29,235 nucleotides of DNA from Ferrovibrio sp036381655 (GCF_036381655.1 NZ_DASVCJ010000033.1:1-29235), one strand, 5' to 3'. Numbered from the stretch's first letter, positions 15,866 to 23,888 are shown. A program made the numbers and translations. The notes: generated by a model from the letters alone, not told the origin.

Positions 15866-17203
15866 ATGAGCCAGACGGGCGGCACCGGAGAGACGCTGTT
15901 CAGCGCGGCTGGTCTGGAAACGGTGCCCACCGGCCCGCTGGCGGATCGACTGCGCCCGAAGACGCTGGATGAGATCATCGGGCAGGATCATCTGCTGAAA
16001 GGGGATGGCCCGCTTGCCCGCATGGTGCAGACCAAACGCCTGGCGAGCCTGATCCTCTGGGGCCCGCCGGGGACGGGGAAAACCTCCATCGCGCGTCTTC
16101 TGGCCGATGCGACCGGCTTGGTCTTTGTCCCGCTGTCCGCAGTGTTCTCCGGCGTGGCTGACTTGCGCAAGGCTTTCGACGAAGCCCGCCGCAGGCGGGC
16201 TGCGGGCAAGGCCACGTTGCTGTTTGTCGATGAGATCCATCGTTTCAATCGTGCGCAACAGGATGGCTTCCTGCCGTATGTCGAAGATGGCACCGTCATG
16301 CTGGTCGGCGCCACCACGGAGAATCCCAGCTTCGCCTTGAATTCCGCCTTGCTGTCGCGGGCTTCCGTGGTTGTTCTTCATCGCCTGGATGACGTCGCCC
16401 TGGAGGCTTTGCTGCAGCGGGCCGAAGCGGTAGAGAAACGTCCGCTGCCCCTGGCGCCGGAAGCGCGGGCGGCTTTGCGGGCCATGGCCGACGGGGATGG
16501 CCGGTATCTTCTGAACATGGCCGAGCAGATATTCACGATCGATGCGCCGGCGCCGCTCGATCCCGCCAAGCTGGCGGAAACGCTGCAGAAGCGGGCGCCG
16601 CTTTACGACAAGACCCAGGACGAGCATTACAACCTGATTTCGGCCTTGCACAAATCCATACGCGGCTCGGATTGCGATGCCGCGCTGTACTGGCTGGCCC
16701 GCATGCTGGCTGGCGGCGAGGATCCTTTGTACATCGCCCGGCGGCTGGTGCGCTTTGCTGCCGAGGATATCGGTATGGCCGATCCTAACGCCCTGGTTCA
16801 GACGCTGGCGGCCAAGGAGATGTATGATTTCCTCGGATCGCCTGAAGGCGAGCTCGGTCTGGCCCAGGCCGTCATCTATCTGGCCACTGCGCCAAAATCC
16901 AATGCCGTCTATGTCGCGGCCGGCGCGGCAAAGCGTGCCGCCCGCGAACATGGCTCCCTGATGCCGCCGATGCACATCCTCAATGCCCCGACCAAGATGA
17001 TGAAAGACTTGGGCTACAGCGAGGGCTACGCCTACGACCACAATGCGCCGGATGCCTTTTCCGGCCAGAATTACTTTCCGGCCGAGATGCCGCGCCAGAC
17101 CTTCTACCGGCCTGTCGAACGCGGCTTTGAGCGTGAGATTTTTAAGCGACTGGAATATTGGCAAAAATTACGTTCCAAGCGGCATTCGGAGAGCGAGGGG
17201 TGA
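15866..17203 (+). CDS. rarA: Replication-associated recombination protein A (RarA/MgsA), AAA+ ATPase
   Basis: 445 residues from ATG 15866 behind GAGGG (15857–15861); an upstream in-frame GTG at 15845 lies inside htrA and is less likely. Walker A GPPGTGKT is at residues 66–73 and Walker B LLFVDEIHRF at 118–127, followed by sensor 1 VGATTENPSF. The C-terminal half carries the MgsA-type clamp-loader-like oligomerisation domain with SALHKSIRGSDCDAALYWLA and LARMLAGGEDPLYIARRLVR. RarA acts at stalled replication forks in the cytoplasm and binds SSB and DNA ends. Cotranscription with htrA is likely from the 7-nt gap. Confidence 0.96.
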   Translation: MSQTGGTGETLFSAAGLETVPTGPLADRLRPKTLDEIIGQDHLLKGDGPLARMVQTKRLASLILWGPPGTGKTSIARLLADATGLVFVPLSAVFSGVADLRKAFDEARRRRAAGKATLLFVDEIHRFNRAQQDGFLPYVEDGTVMLVGATTENPSFALNSALLSRASVVVLHRLDDVALEALLQRAEAVEKRPLPLAPEARAALRAMADGDGRYLLNMAEQIFTIDAPAPLDPAKLAETLQKRAPLYDKTQDEHYNLISALHKSIRGSDCDAALYWLARMLAGGEDPLYIARRLVRFAAEDIGMADPNALVQTLAAKEMYDFLGSPEGELGLAQAVIYLATAPKSNAVYVAAGAAKRAAREHGSLMPPMHILNAPTKMMKDLGYSEGYAYDHNAPDAFSGQNYFPAEMPRQTFYRPVERGFEREIFKRLEYWQKLRSKRHSESEG

Positions 17204-17296
17204 TTATTAACCATTTCCGTTTGGGCGACTTGTCCGAGCGAGTTGGTGTAGACTTCAGGTTGAGCGTTTAACTGTCTGGAGACGGTCGGAAATCCC

Positions 17297-17665
17297 ATGC
17301 TGCAGCGATATGGCGTATATGGCCTCGTGCTGCTCGGATTGTTGTTGCTTGCCGGATTCTTCGGCCTGGTGCTGCCTGGCCGCGAGAAGCCGTTTTACAC
17401 GCCGGGAAATATTCCGAGCCGTGAGGACTGCTTTTACGACAAGCTGGCGATGTTCAAGCATGTGAACAAGCAGATCATCTTCCAGGTGGCTCAGGATTGC
17501 GAGCTGGAAGTGCAGTCGCTGGAGGGCCACGAGCAGATGCGCCAGGAATGGATTGAACGCCAGGCCGAGAAGGCTCGTCAACGCGCAGCCCAGAAAGCCG
17601 CAGAACCTCCGCCTCCGGCGGAAGAGCCGAAGGAACTGGATCGGGTACGCCGCGTCTGGCGATGA
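17297..17665 (+). CDS. Hypothetical small membrane-anchored protein
   Basis: 122 residues of no family I recognise. The N-terminus is one strong hydrophobic segment (about residues 8–27, GVYGLVLLGLLLLAGFFGLV), most likely an uncleaved anchor. Residues 30–75 contain two cysteines (45 and 68) that could form a disulfide if the rest is periplasmic. Residues 77–105 are a charged Glu/Arg/Gln/Ala helix, probably coiled coil, and then a PPPPAEEP stretch leads to a basic end. No good ribosome binding site lies at 5–9 nt, so the start is uncertain. It sits 93 nt after rarA and overlaps the longest possible rluC start by 4 nt. Steady codon use supports a real gene. Confidence 0.72.
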   Translation: MLQRYGVYGLVLLGLLLLAGFFGLVLPGREKPFYTPGNIPSREDCFYDKLAMFKHVNKQIIFQVAQDCELEVQSLEGHEQMRQEWIERQAEKARQRAAQKAAEPPPPAEEPKELDRVRRVWR

Positions 17666-17697
17666 CAGACCGGGGTCTCCCATCGCATAGTAGCAGC

Positions 17698-18681
17698 ATG
17701 TCTCAAGTCATCACCCGTACCGTTGCCGACGGCGAAACGGATATCCGTCTCGATCGCTGGTTCAAACGCCACTATCCCTGGCTCGGCCATGGCAAGCTCG
17801 AGAAGCTTCTGCGTACTGGCCAAGTCCGCGTCGATGGCGGCCGCGCTAAAGCCTCTACGCGTCTGGAGGCAGGACAGACCGTGCGGATTCCGCCGCTGGG
17901 TGAGCCTCCGAAGGAAGATGTCAAGCCAGCAGCGCCGAAACCGCCGCGCGCGACGCCCGAGCGGATCGCCGAATTGCAGGCTGCCGTGCTTCACAAGGAT
18001 GCTTCGGTTCTGGTGATCAATAAGCCGCCTGGCCTGGCCACGCAGGGCGGCACCGGCCAGAGCGAACATCTGGATGGCCTGCTCGATCATCTGCGTTTCG
18101 AGGCGAGCGAGCGCCCGCGGCTGGTTCATCGGCTCGACAAGGACACGTCTGGAGTCCTGCTACTGGCCAGGAATGCGGCGGCAGCGGCAAAGCTCGCTCA
18201 GGCTTTGCGGACCCGTGAAGCTCGTAAATTGTATTGGGCTCTGGTCGTTGGCCTGCCGCAGCAGCGCGAAGGCAAGATCAACCTGGCGCTTTCGAAACTG
18301 CCGGGCGCTGCCGGTGAGCGAATGGTTGCCGATGAGGAGGATGGCAAGACTGCCGTCACCTTGTACCGGACGGTGGAAACGGCCGGGCGCCGAGCCGCCT
18401 GGCTGGCCATGGCGCCACTGACGGGCCGCACGCATCAGCTCCGTGTACATAGCGCAGCGATGGGCACGCCCATCGTCGGCGACGGAAAATATGGCGGTCA
18501 GGAGGCGTTTCTGACCGGGGGGATCAGCCGCAAACTGCACCTTCATGCCCGCGCCATTCGCCTGCCGCACCCCGATGGCGGTGTGCTCGAAGTTCGCGCG
18601 CCACTGCCGGCGCATATGGCGGCCAGTTGGGATTTTCTCGGCCTCTCGATCGACAAAGATGCCGACGAATGGCTGGACTAG
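17698..18681 (+). CDS. rluC: RluC-type 23S rRNA pseudouridine synthase
   Basis: 327 residues from ATG 17698. An alternative ATG at 17662 overlaps the previous stop (ATGA) and adds MTDRGLPSHSSS; neither has a clear ribosome binding site, and the shorter form matches where RluC relatives begin. An S4 RNA-binding domain (about 15–65, RLDRWFKRHYPWLGHGKLEK) is followed by the RluA-family catalytic domain with LVHRLDKDTSGVLLLAR, whose aspartate at 147 is the catalytic residue, and LTGRTHQLRVHSAAMGTPIV. The enzyme isomerises uridines in 23S rRNA. Distinguishing RluC from RluD needs alignment. The 3' end overlaps the next gene by 13 nt. Confidence 0.93.
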   Translation: MSQVITRTVADGETDIRLDRWFKRHYPWLGHGKLEKLLRTGQVRVDGGRAKASTRLEAGQTVRIPPLGEPPKEDVKPAAPKPPRATPERIAELQAAVLHKDASVLVINKPPGLATQGGTGQSEHLDGLLDHLRFEASERPRLVHRLDKDTSGVLLLARNAAAAAKLAQALRTREARKLYWALVVGLPQQREGKINLALSKLPGAAGERMVADEEDGKTAVTLYRTVETAGRRAAWLAMAPLTGRTHQLRVHSAAMGTPIVGDGKYGGQEAFLTGGISRKLHLHARAIRLPHPDGGVLEVRAPLPAHMAASWDFLGLSIDKDADEWLD

Positions 18682-19985
18682 AAGGCCAGGGCATCCCCCG
18701 CCAGAAATGGCACCCGCTGCGTCTGGCGCTGGCAGGAGAGGTTCATGCCCGGCCGCCACAGCCATTGGCTGCCCCGGCACGGGTCTGGCATCTGGCCATG
18801 ATGGTGGATGGGCCTGATCGCGAAACGGAATTGAGCCGTCTTGCGGAATTATGCCGCTCCCGCGCCAAACCTGTTCCCGAGGCAGATGCCAAGCATGTCG
18901 CGATTTCTATCGATGCCGACACCCTGCTGATCTGGGAACGCCGGACCGAGTTTTCGACCTGGACGTTTTACTGTTCCCGCCGGCCAGCCCAGCCGCTAAG
19001 CAGTCCGGAAGAGCCGCTGCCAATACCGGGTGACTGGCTCTCGCATCTGCCTGGCCGGCTCATGGTAATGGCCGATGTGACCGTCCTGGGCCGTGACGAG
19101 CCGACGCCTGCGATCGCCTCACTGCGGCAGATCTTTGACGGGCCGACATTGGTGTCCAGCATGGTTGCCGACGGCCGAGCGGCTGTCTGGACCGATTTCT
19201 ATCTTGGCCGGGACGATAGGGTGCGGTTTCTGATCCAGGATCGCGGACTCACCGATGCCCAGTGCGGCCGTCTGGTCCTGCGTCTTCTCGAGATCGAAAC
19301 CTATCGCATGATGGCGCTGCTGGCCTTGCCTTTGGCGCAGCAGGTTGCGCCACGCCTTACCGCGCTGGAGCATAATCTGGCGGAATTGGCCGGCAGGATG
19401 GTCGATGTCGCCCGCGAAAGCGAACAGACCCTTCTGCGCGAGATCGCCGGCCTGGCCGCCGAAGTGGAGACCTTGGCCGTGGAAACGCCGTATCGCTTTG
19501 GCGCCGCACGCGCTTACCATGCCCTGGTCACGAAGCGGATCGAGGAGTTGCGCGAGGCGCGAGTCGGAGGTCTGTCGACGATCGGTGAATTCATGGAACG
19601 GCGCCTGTCGCCGGCCATGCGCACCTGCATTACGGTGGCGGAGCGCATCGAAGGCCTGTCGCGCCGCGCCACGCGTATGGCCAATCTGCTCCGAACCCGC
19701 GTGGATGTGGCTTTGGAACGACAGAATGTCGAATTGCTGGATGCGATGAACCGCCGTTCGCGCCTGCAGCTTCGCCTGCAGGAAACGGTCGAGGGGCTCT
19801 CCGTGGCGGCCATCACCTATTATGTCGTCGGATTGGTTGGTTATGCGGCGCAGACTCTGCACGCCCTCGGCGCTCCAGTGGACAAGGAGATCGCTGTTGG
19901 TGCGGCAATCCCGATTGTTGCCGTCCTGGTCTGGTGGGGCTTGCACCGCTTCCGCAAATCGCTTCAAAAGGCCGGATTGCATTGA
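18669..19985 (+). CDS. DUF3422 family membrane protein
   Basis: 438 residues from ATG 18669, which overlaps the end of rluC. The motif HPLRLALAGEVHARPP (residues 15–30) is typical of DUF3422 proteins, a family of unknown function common in alphaproteobacteria. The middle is soluble and partly helical (about 215–370, rich in Arg/Glu/Leu, likely coiled coil), and two transmembrane helices lie at the C-terminus, about 379–401 and 408–428, giving a C-terminally anchored protein with a large cytoplasmic part. The CorA-like layout (long helix plus two C-terminal helices) is suggestive, but no GMN motif is visible, so ion transport cannot be claimed. Confidence 0.82.
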   Translation: MAGLEGQGIPRQKWHPLRLALAGEVHARPPQPLAAPARVWHLAMMVDGPDRETELSRLAELCRSRAKPVPEADAKHVAISIDADTLLIWERRTEFSTWTFYCSRRPAQPLSSPEEPLPIPGDWLSHLPGRLMVMADVTVLGRDEPTPAIASLRQIFDGPTLVSSMVADGRAAVWTDFYLGRDDRVRFLIQDRGLTDAQCGRLVLRLLEIETYRMMALLALPLAQQVAPRLTALEHNLAELAGRMVDVARESEQTLLREIAGLAAEVETLAVETPYRFGAARAYHALVTKRIEELREARVGGLSTIGEFMERRLSPAMRTCITVAERIEGLSRRATRMANLLRTRVDVALERQNVELLDAMNRRSRLQLRLQETVEGLSVAAITYYVVGLVGYAAQTLHALGAPVDKEIAVGAAIPIVAVLVWWGLHRFRKSLQKAGLH

Positions 19986-20003
19986 GGGGGCCGTTGGCCG
20001 CGG

Positions 20004-20879
20004 TCAGCCATCATTGCTGCGCAGGATTTTCCTGATTGTCTCGATGAAAAAATCCGCTGTCGCCCGAATACGCGGCGCCTCGCGCAGGTCGCCATGCACC
20101 AGCAGCCATAACTCCCGCGTGACCGGCGGATCGCCCGGATCCGGCGTCAGTTCCGGAAATTGCCGCCCGACATAATCGGGCAGCAAGATGGCGCAAGCCC
20201 CCGCTCGGGCGGCGGCGATCAGGGGCAAAAAGCTGTTGCTGCGGAAGACGGGGCGAAGATCGGCTTGAGCTGCAAGCCAGCGCGATTCCGGCAACTCCGC
20301 AAGCGTCTCATCGAAGCCCGCCACGGCATCGCTCTTAGCCGCCAGCGGGTGGCGGAAAAGATGATAGGGCACCATTCCGAGCTTGGTGGCGTAGATATCG
20401 CCGGTTTCCGGTTTGGCCCAGCGGAACGCAATGTCAGCCTCCCGCCTCGCCAGACTGAGCGAGCGATGCTCGACCGCGATCTCGATCTCAAGACGTGGCC
20501 AGCGGCTTTGTAGCTGGGGCAGTAACGGCGCCATCATGTAACTGGCGACACCCTCGGTAGCGGTCACCCGGAGGGTGCCTTCGATCTGTTCGCCTCGCTG
20601 CGCCTCCGCGAGGCGGCTCAGATGCAGCAGCGGAGCTTCGACCTGCTCTGCCGCTTCCAGCACCGGGGCGGCGGCAGGCGTTGGGCGGTAGCCGCGGGGG
20701 CCGCGATCGAAGAGGGTGACACCGAGGGCAGCTTCGAGTGCGGTGATCCTGCGGGCGACCGTGGCATGGTTGACCTTCAGGGCCCGGGCCGCGGCCGAAA
20801 GGCTGCCATGTCGCGCCAGCTCCAAGGCATAGCGAAGGTCGTTCCAATCCGGTTGATCTGATAATTTCTGCACAATCAT
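20004..20879 (-). CDS. LysR-family transcriptional regulator
   Basis: 291 residues read right to left. The N-terminal winged helix-turn-helix is clear: DWNDLRYALELARHGSLSAA and KVNHATVARRITALEAALGV (about residues 11–58). The C-terminal substrate-binding domain of LTTR type starts near residue 95 (EGTLRVTATEGVASYMMAPL). It is divergent from the isochorismatase-family gene, the classic arrangement of a LysR regulator and its target, so control of that gene plus autoregulation is the likely role. The effector is unknown. Its stop lies 18 nt from the convergent DUF3422 gene. Confidence 0.93.
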   Translation of the reverse strand: MIVQKLSDQPDWNDLRYALELARHGSLSAAARALKVNHATVARRITALEAALGVTLFDRGPRGYRPTPAAAPVLEAAEQVEAPLLHLSRLAEAQRGEQIEGTLRVTATEGVASYMMAPLLPQLQSRWPRLEIEIAVEHRSLSLARREADIAFRWAKPETGDIYATKLGMVPYHLFRHPLAAKSDAVAGFDETLAELPESRWLAAQADLRPVFRSNSFLPLIAAARAGACAILLPDYVGRQFPELTPDPGDPPVTRELWLLVHGDLREAPRIRATADFFIETIRKILRSNDG

Positions 20880-20925
20880 TGATAAATATTATGGAATTTG
20901 CACAGATGGTTCCAGCTCTTACACT
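20869..20925. promoter_or_regulatory. Divergent control region between the LysR gene and the hydrolase
   Basis: The 72-nt gap is AT-rich against its surroundings. TGCACA occurs twice in the same orientation, at 20869–20874 and 20899–20904, 30 nt apart (about three helical turns), each preceded by a TTT-containing stretch. ATAAATATTAT lies between them. A weak promoter-like pair for the hydrolase, TTGCAC (20898–20903) and TACACT (20920–20925) with a 16-nt spacer, overlaps the second copy. These are candidate regulator contacts only. Confidence 0.35.
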
Positions 20926-20951
20926 CCATCCACCAACTCAGGAGTAAAATG

Positions 20952-21566
20952 ATGACCCGCCCGAAAACCCTGCTTGAAATGGCCGGCGCCCCGGCCATGG
21001 CCGTGGACTGGAACAAGGCCGTTCTTCTGCTGATCGACCATCAGCAGGAATATCTCTCAACCGGCAAGCTGCCGCTGGCTGGAATCGACGCTGCCGTTGC
21101 CGAAGTCGGTCGCCTGCTGGCTGCCGCGCGGGCGCATGCGGCCCCCGTCGTCCATATCCAGCATATGGGCCGCGCGGGCGGTCTGTTCGATCCTGCTGCC
21201 AATGGCGCTTTTGTCGAGGCCATCCGGCCTGCCGAGGGCGAAGCCGTCGTCTCGAAGACCCTGCCAAATGCCTTTGCGAATACGAGCCTGGATGAGACGT
21301 TGCAGCGGATCGGCCGCAAAGAACTCGTGGTCGCGGGTTTCATGACCCATATGTGTGTCAGCGCGACGGTGCGGAGCGCTCTTGACCACGGCTATCGCAG
21401 CGCCGTTGTTGCTTCTGCCTGCGCCACCCGCGATTTGCCCGATCCCATTGGCGGCGGCGTTTTATCGGCCGGTCAGGTTCATCATGCCGCTCTGACGGCG
21501 CTGTCTGACCGCTTTGCGACCATCATAGCCGATACCAGCGCTATTTCGGTGCCGGCAGCGGCGTAG
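20952..21566 (+). CDS. Isochorismatase-family cysteine hydrolase
   Basis: 204 residues from ATG 20952, 7 nt after AGGAG (20940–20944); ATG 20949 is one codon upstream. The fold is the cysteine-hydrolase (isochorismatase/nicotinamidase) type with the full triad: Asp29 (VLLLIDHQQEY), Lys102 (SKTLPNAFANT) and Cys135 (GFMTHMCVSATV). The substrate cannot be told; YcaC-like, N-carbamoyl and maleamate hydrolases share these motifs. The divergent LysR gene is the likely regulator. The last 26 nt overlap the end of the convergent lipoprotein gene. Confidence 0.9.
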   Translation: MTRPKTLLEMAGAPAMAVDWNKAVLLLIDHQQEYLSTGKLPLAGIDAAVAEVGRLLAAARAHAAPVVHIQHMGRAGGLFDPAANGAFVEAIRPAEGEAVVSKTLPNAFANTSLDETLQRIGRKELVVAGFMTHMCVSATVRSALDHGYRSAVVASACATRDLPDPIGGGVLSAGQVHHAALTALSDRFATIIADTSAISVPAAA

Positions 21567-22248
21567 CGCTGACCCCGCCGCGCGGCGATGCCTCGATCGG
21601 CGGAACCGGTTGAACTGCACCGGCCGTTTCCACCGGTCGAGTGCGGGGGCGGCGTTCCGGCGGCAGCTTGTCCCACAGAGCATCCGCCTGCGCGGTATCC
21701 AACACCTGATCGCCTGGCCGGCAGGCCTGGCTGCGATAGAGCAGGTGCCGGCTGGCATAGTAGCACCAGGAGGCGCCAGTTAGCTGGGCGCGTTGCAGGG
21801 CTTCCGCTTCAGCCGCCGTGACCCAGCGGCTGCCACTTGGGCAGCTCGGCGCTTCGAAGACATGGCCGAGGGTGTCGTTGTAACAAAGGGCCGATCCTCC
21901 ACCCGAGGATGCGGCGGCATTGGCGGATACGGACGAGGGAGCGGTTTGAGTGGTGGCGCCTTTGCTGCGCTTTACCGCGCCGAACTGGCGCTCGGCCTGT
22001 TCTTGCGCAATGGGGGTATAGCCCGGAGCGCAGCGGCCGGTCTGACTGGGATAGAGAAGCCCGGTTTCGGGGCTGAAGCAGGGCGTGGTGCTGGCCTCGG
22101 CGCCATCGGCTGGGCGGCGGCCTGACTGTCCTGATTCGCCGGACCAGGCGTGATAAAGCGTTCGGTTCAGATCGCGGACGGAATGTCCAAGGCCAGAGCA
22201 GCCGGCAAGGCCGAGGAGCGACAGCAATACGGCTGCCCAGCCCTTCAC
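21541..22248 (-). CDS. Lipoprotein with three Cys-pair repeats
   Basis: 235 residues from GTG 22248, 1 nt after the queF stop, hence likely coupled to it. The start is chosen because it opens a lipoprotein signal, VKGWAAVLLSLLGLAGC, with lipobox LAGC and lipidated Cys17. The frame extends further upstream inside queF but would bury the signal. Three repeats follow: 57–86, 122–151 and 162–191. Each has C-[FY], a second Cys 14 or 16 residues later, Gly at +3 from it and A-[ED] at +12/+13. Linkers are Ser/Ala/Gly-rich and the C-terminus is proline-rich. The paired cysteines suggest disulfides in the periplasm. I know no family for it. Confidence 0.72.
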   Translation of the reverse strand: MKGWAAVLLSLLGLAGCSGLGHSVRDLNRTLYHAWSGESGQSGRRPADGAEASTTPCFSPETGLLYPSQTGRCAPGYTPIAQEQAERQFGAVKRSKGATTQTAPSSVSANAAASSGGGSALCYNDTLGHVFEAPSCPSGSRWVTAAEAEALQRAQLTGASWCYYASRHLLYRSQACRPGDQVLDTAQADALWDKLPPERRPRTRPVETAGAVQPVPPIEASPRGGVSATPLPAPK

Positions 22249-22249
22249 G

Positions 22250-22729
22250 CTACCCGCGTCCGCGATAGCTGGGAACGCCGGTATCCGGGAGCCAGAGTCC
22301 GGCTGGCGGCTTGCCGGTCTGATAAAAAACATCGATCGGCATGCCGCCACGCGGATACCAGTAACCACCGATCCGCAGCCATCTTGGCTGAATGGCCGCT
22401 TGCAGGCGCTTGGCGATCATCAGCGTGCAATCCTCGTGAAAAGCACCGTGGTTGCGGAAGCTGTTGAAGAACAGCTTCAGCGACTTTGACTCGACGATCT
22501 TCCCGTTCGGAACGTAATCGATCACCAGATGGGCGAAATCGGGTTGCCCGGTCATTGGGCATAGGCTGGTGAATTCAGGTTGCGTGAAGCGGATCAGGTA
22601 AAGCGTCCCCGGATGCGGATTGGGCGCGGTTTCGAGGACGGCTTCCTCGGGCGAGGCAGGCTGGCGGGTCGGGCGGCCAAGCTGGGTCAGCCCGCAAATA
22701 CGTGGAACGGTGCGTTTGGCTTTTTTCAT
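22250..22729 (-). CDS. queF: NADPH-dependent 7-cyano-7-deazaguanine reductase QueF
   Basis: 159 residues from ATG 22729 (MKKAKRTVPRICGLTQLG); ATG 22735 and TTG 22747 are in-frame alternatives. It is the short, YkvM-type QueF. The nucleophile is Cys57 in FTSLCPMTGQPDFA with Asp64 as proton donor, followed by the ESKSLK motif (80–85) and HGAFHEDCT. The enzyme reduces the nitrile preQ0 to the amine preQ1 in the queuosine tRNA-modification pathway. No other que gene lies in the window, and its partner here is the repeat lipoprotein immediately downstream. Divergent from the next + strand gene. Confidence 0.95.
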   Translation of the reverse strand: MKKAKRTVPRICGLTQLGRPTRQPASPEEAVLETAPNPHPGTLYLIRFTQPEFTSLCPMTGQPDFAHLVIDYVPNGKIVESKSLKLFFNSFRNHGAFHEDCTLMIAKRLQAAIQPRWLRIGGYWYPRGGMPIDVFYQTGKPPAGLWLPDTGVPSYRGRG

Positions 22730-22827
22730 GACCATCTTCTGCCACAATAGTCCCTAAATTGCATCTCGGAGGCGATCTGTGGTATTTGGTTTTTCTTCTT
22801 TCTCTTTCAATGAGTTATCATAAGCCA

Positions 22828-23187
22828 ATGGCGATCTCTCGCAAGCGGGTGCTGCTGACGACCATTTTAGTTCTGACGGCGGCAGCCGGCGGGGTGCAGG
22901 CACAACAGCCCCCCGTCCCGCCAGCCGCACCGGTCCAGCCCGGGATCGTCGTGCCGCGGGCCCCTGTTGAGCCTTCTGCGCCAGCCTTAACACGCGATCC
23001 CGGCCGGCTGAAGCAGACGAAGGAAGAAGAGCGGCGGTTCGATGAGCAGAAAGCGCTCCGACAGGCTGACGAGCGCAAACGAAATCTGCTGGACGATCAG
23101 CGGAAGACAGATCTGAAGAAGGAACGACTGAAAGGCGACCTTCTGGAGCAGGATCTGAAAAAGGCTGACCGAAAGAGGGGGAAATGA
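22828..23187 (+). CDS. Hypothetical exported charged protein
   Basis: 119 residues from ATG 22828 (MAISRKRVLLTTILVLTAAA then GGVQAQ), a signal peptide with probable cleavage after VQA. ATG 22810 and TTG 22759 are upstream alternatives; no start has a convincing ribosome binding site, so the choice rests on the signal peptide. The mature part begins with a Pro/Val/Ala-rich stretch (about 25–55), then a highly charged Lys/Arg/Glu/Asp/Gln helix to the end, likely coiled coil. I recognise no family. The stop overlaps the HAD gene start (ATGA), so the two are probably cotranslated. Confidence 0.68.
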   Translation: MAISRKRVLLTTILVLTAAAGGVQAQQPPVPPAAPVQPGIVVPRAPVEPSAPALTRDPGRLKQTKEEERRFDEQKALRQADERKRNLLDDQRKTDLKKERLKGDLLEQDLKKADRKRGK

Positions 23188-23888
23188 CAGGGCCTTCGGG
23201 AGGGTTTGCGCGGCCGTGGTTGGCGATTTTCGACTGTGACGGAACGCTGGTCGACAGCCAACACCACATTGTCGCCTGCATGCACGCCGCATTCGCCGCG
23301 CATAACCTGACACTTCCGGAAGCCGAGGCGATAAGGCGAACCGTCGGATTGCCTCTGGCCGTTGCAATCGAAAAGTTGCTGCCGGCCGGCGCGGCTTTGG
23401 CCGGCGTTGTCGAGGCCTACAAACAGGTGGCCATCGCCCAGCGGCAAGATCCCGATCATCACGAACCGCTATTTCCCGGTTTGGTCGACGCTCTAGATCA
23501 ATTGGAAGCCGATGGTTGGCTGTTGGGAATTGCAACAGGCAAGGCGCGACGCGGGTTGAATTATACCCTGGCCAGTCACGGACTGACCGGGCGCTTTGTC
23601 ACGTTGCAAACGGCGGATGTGGTTGCCGCGGGCAAGCCGGCGCCAGATATGGTGTTGCAGGCGATGGCAGAAACCGGGGCCGTTCCAGCCTCGACAATCG
23701 TCGTAGGCGATACGAGTTTCGACATGGAAATGGCGAGAAATGCCGGAGCCACGCCGATCGGCGTCGCCTGGGGTTACCACGAGCAGGAGATCTTGGTGAA
23801 GGCCGGCGCCTTGAAGATCATCCATGATTTTTCAGAACTTCCCGGCTTGGTCCGTGAATTGAAGGGAGGTGCCGCATGCGTGCGCTGA
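23184..23888 (+). CDS. HAD-superfamily hydrolase, phosphoglycolate-phosphatase-like
   Basis: 234 residues with all HAD motifs: I, DCDGTLVDS at 17–25 (nucleophile Asp17, acid/base Asp19); II, GIATGK with Thr118; III, Lys151 in GKPAPDM; IV, GDTSFD at 175–180. A helical cap lies between motifs I and II (about 25–95), subfamily IA. Such enzymes hydrolyse small phosphoesters; phosphoglycolate is one possible substrate, and the true one is unknown. Homologues are often found near rluC and the ATP12 gene in alphaproteobacteria. ATGA overlap upstream and a 13-nt overlap with the next gene point to one operon. Confidence 0.92.
   Translation: MTGPSGGFARPWLAIFDCDGTLVDSQHHIVACMHAAFAAHNLTLPEAEAIRRTVGLPLAVAIEKLLPAGAALAGVVEAYKQVAIAQRQDPDHHEPLFPGLVDALDQLEADGWLLGIATGKARRGLNYTLASHGLTGRFVTLQTADVVAAGKPAPDMVLQAMAETGAVPASTIVVGDTSFDMEMARNAGATPIGVAWGYHEQEILVKAGALKIIHDFSELPGLVRELKGGAACVR

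Noticed and set aside
14428..15978. A 516-codon open frame on the − strand opposite htrA, the longest antisense frame in the window
   Set aside because: The + strand frame has a signal peptide, the full protease triad and PDZ domains. The antisense product is low-complexity and has no recognisable motif.
18669..19985. CorA-type magnesium transporter assignment for the DUF3422 gene
   Set aside because: Two C-terminal helices suggest it, but there is no GMN motif after the first helix, and the N-terminal HPLRLALAGEVHARPP motif points to DUF3422.
22730..22747. TTG start at 22747 for queF
   Set aside because: ATG 22729 fits the family N-terminus, and nearby ATG codons are more likely starts than TTG.
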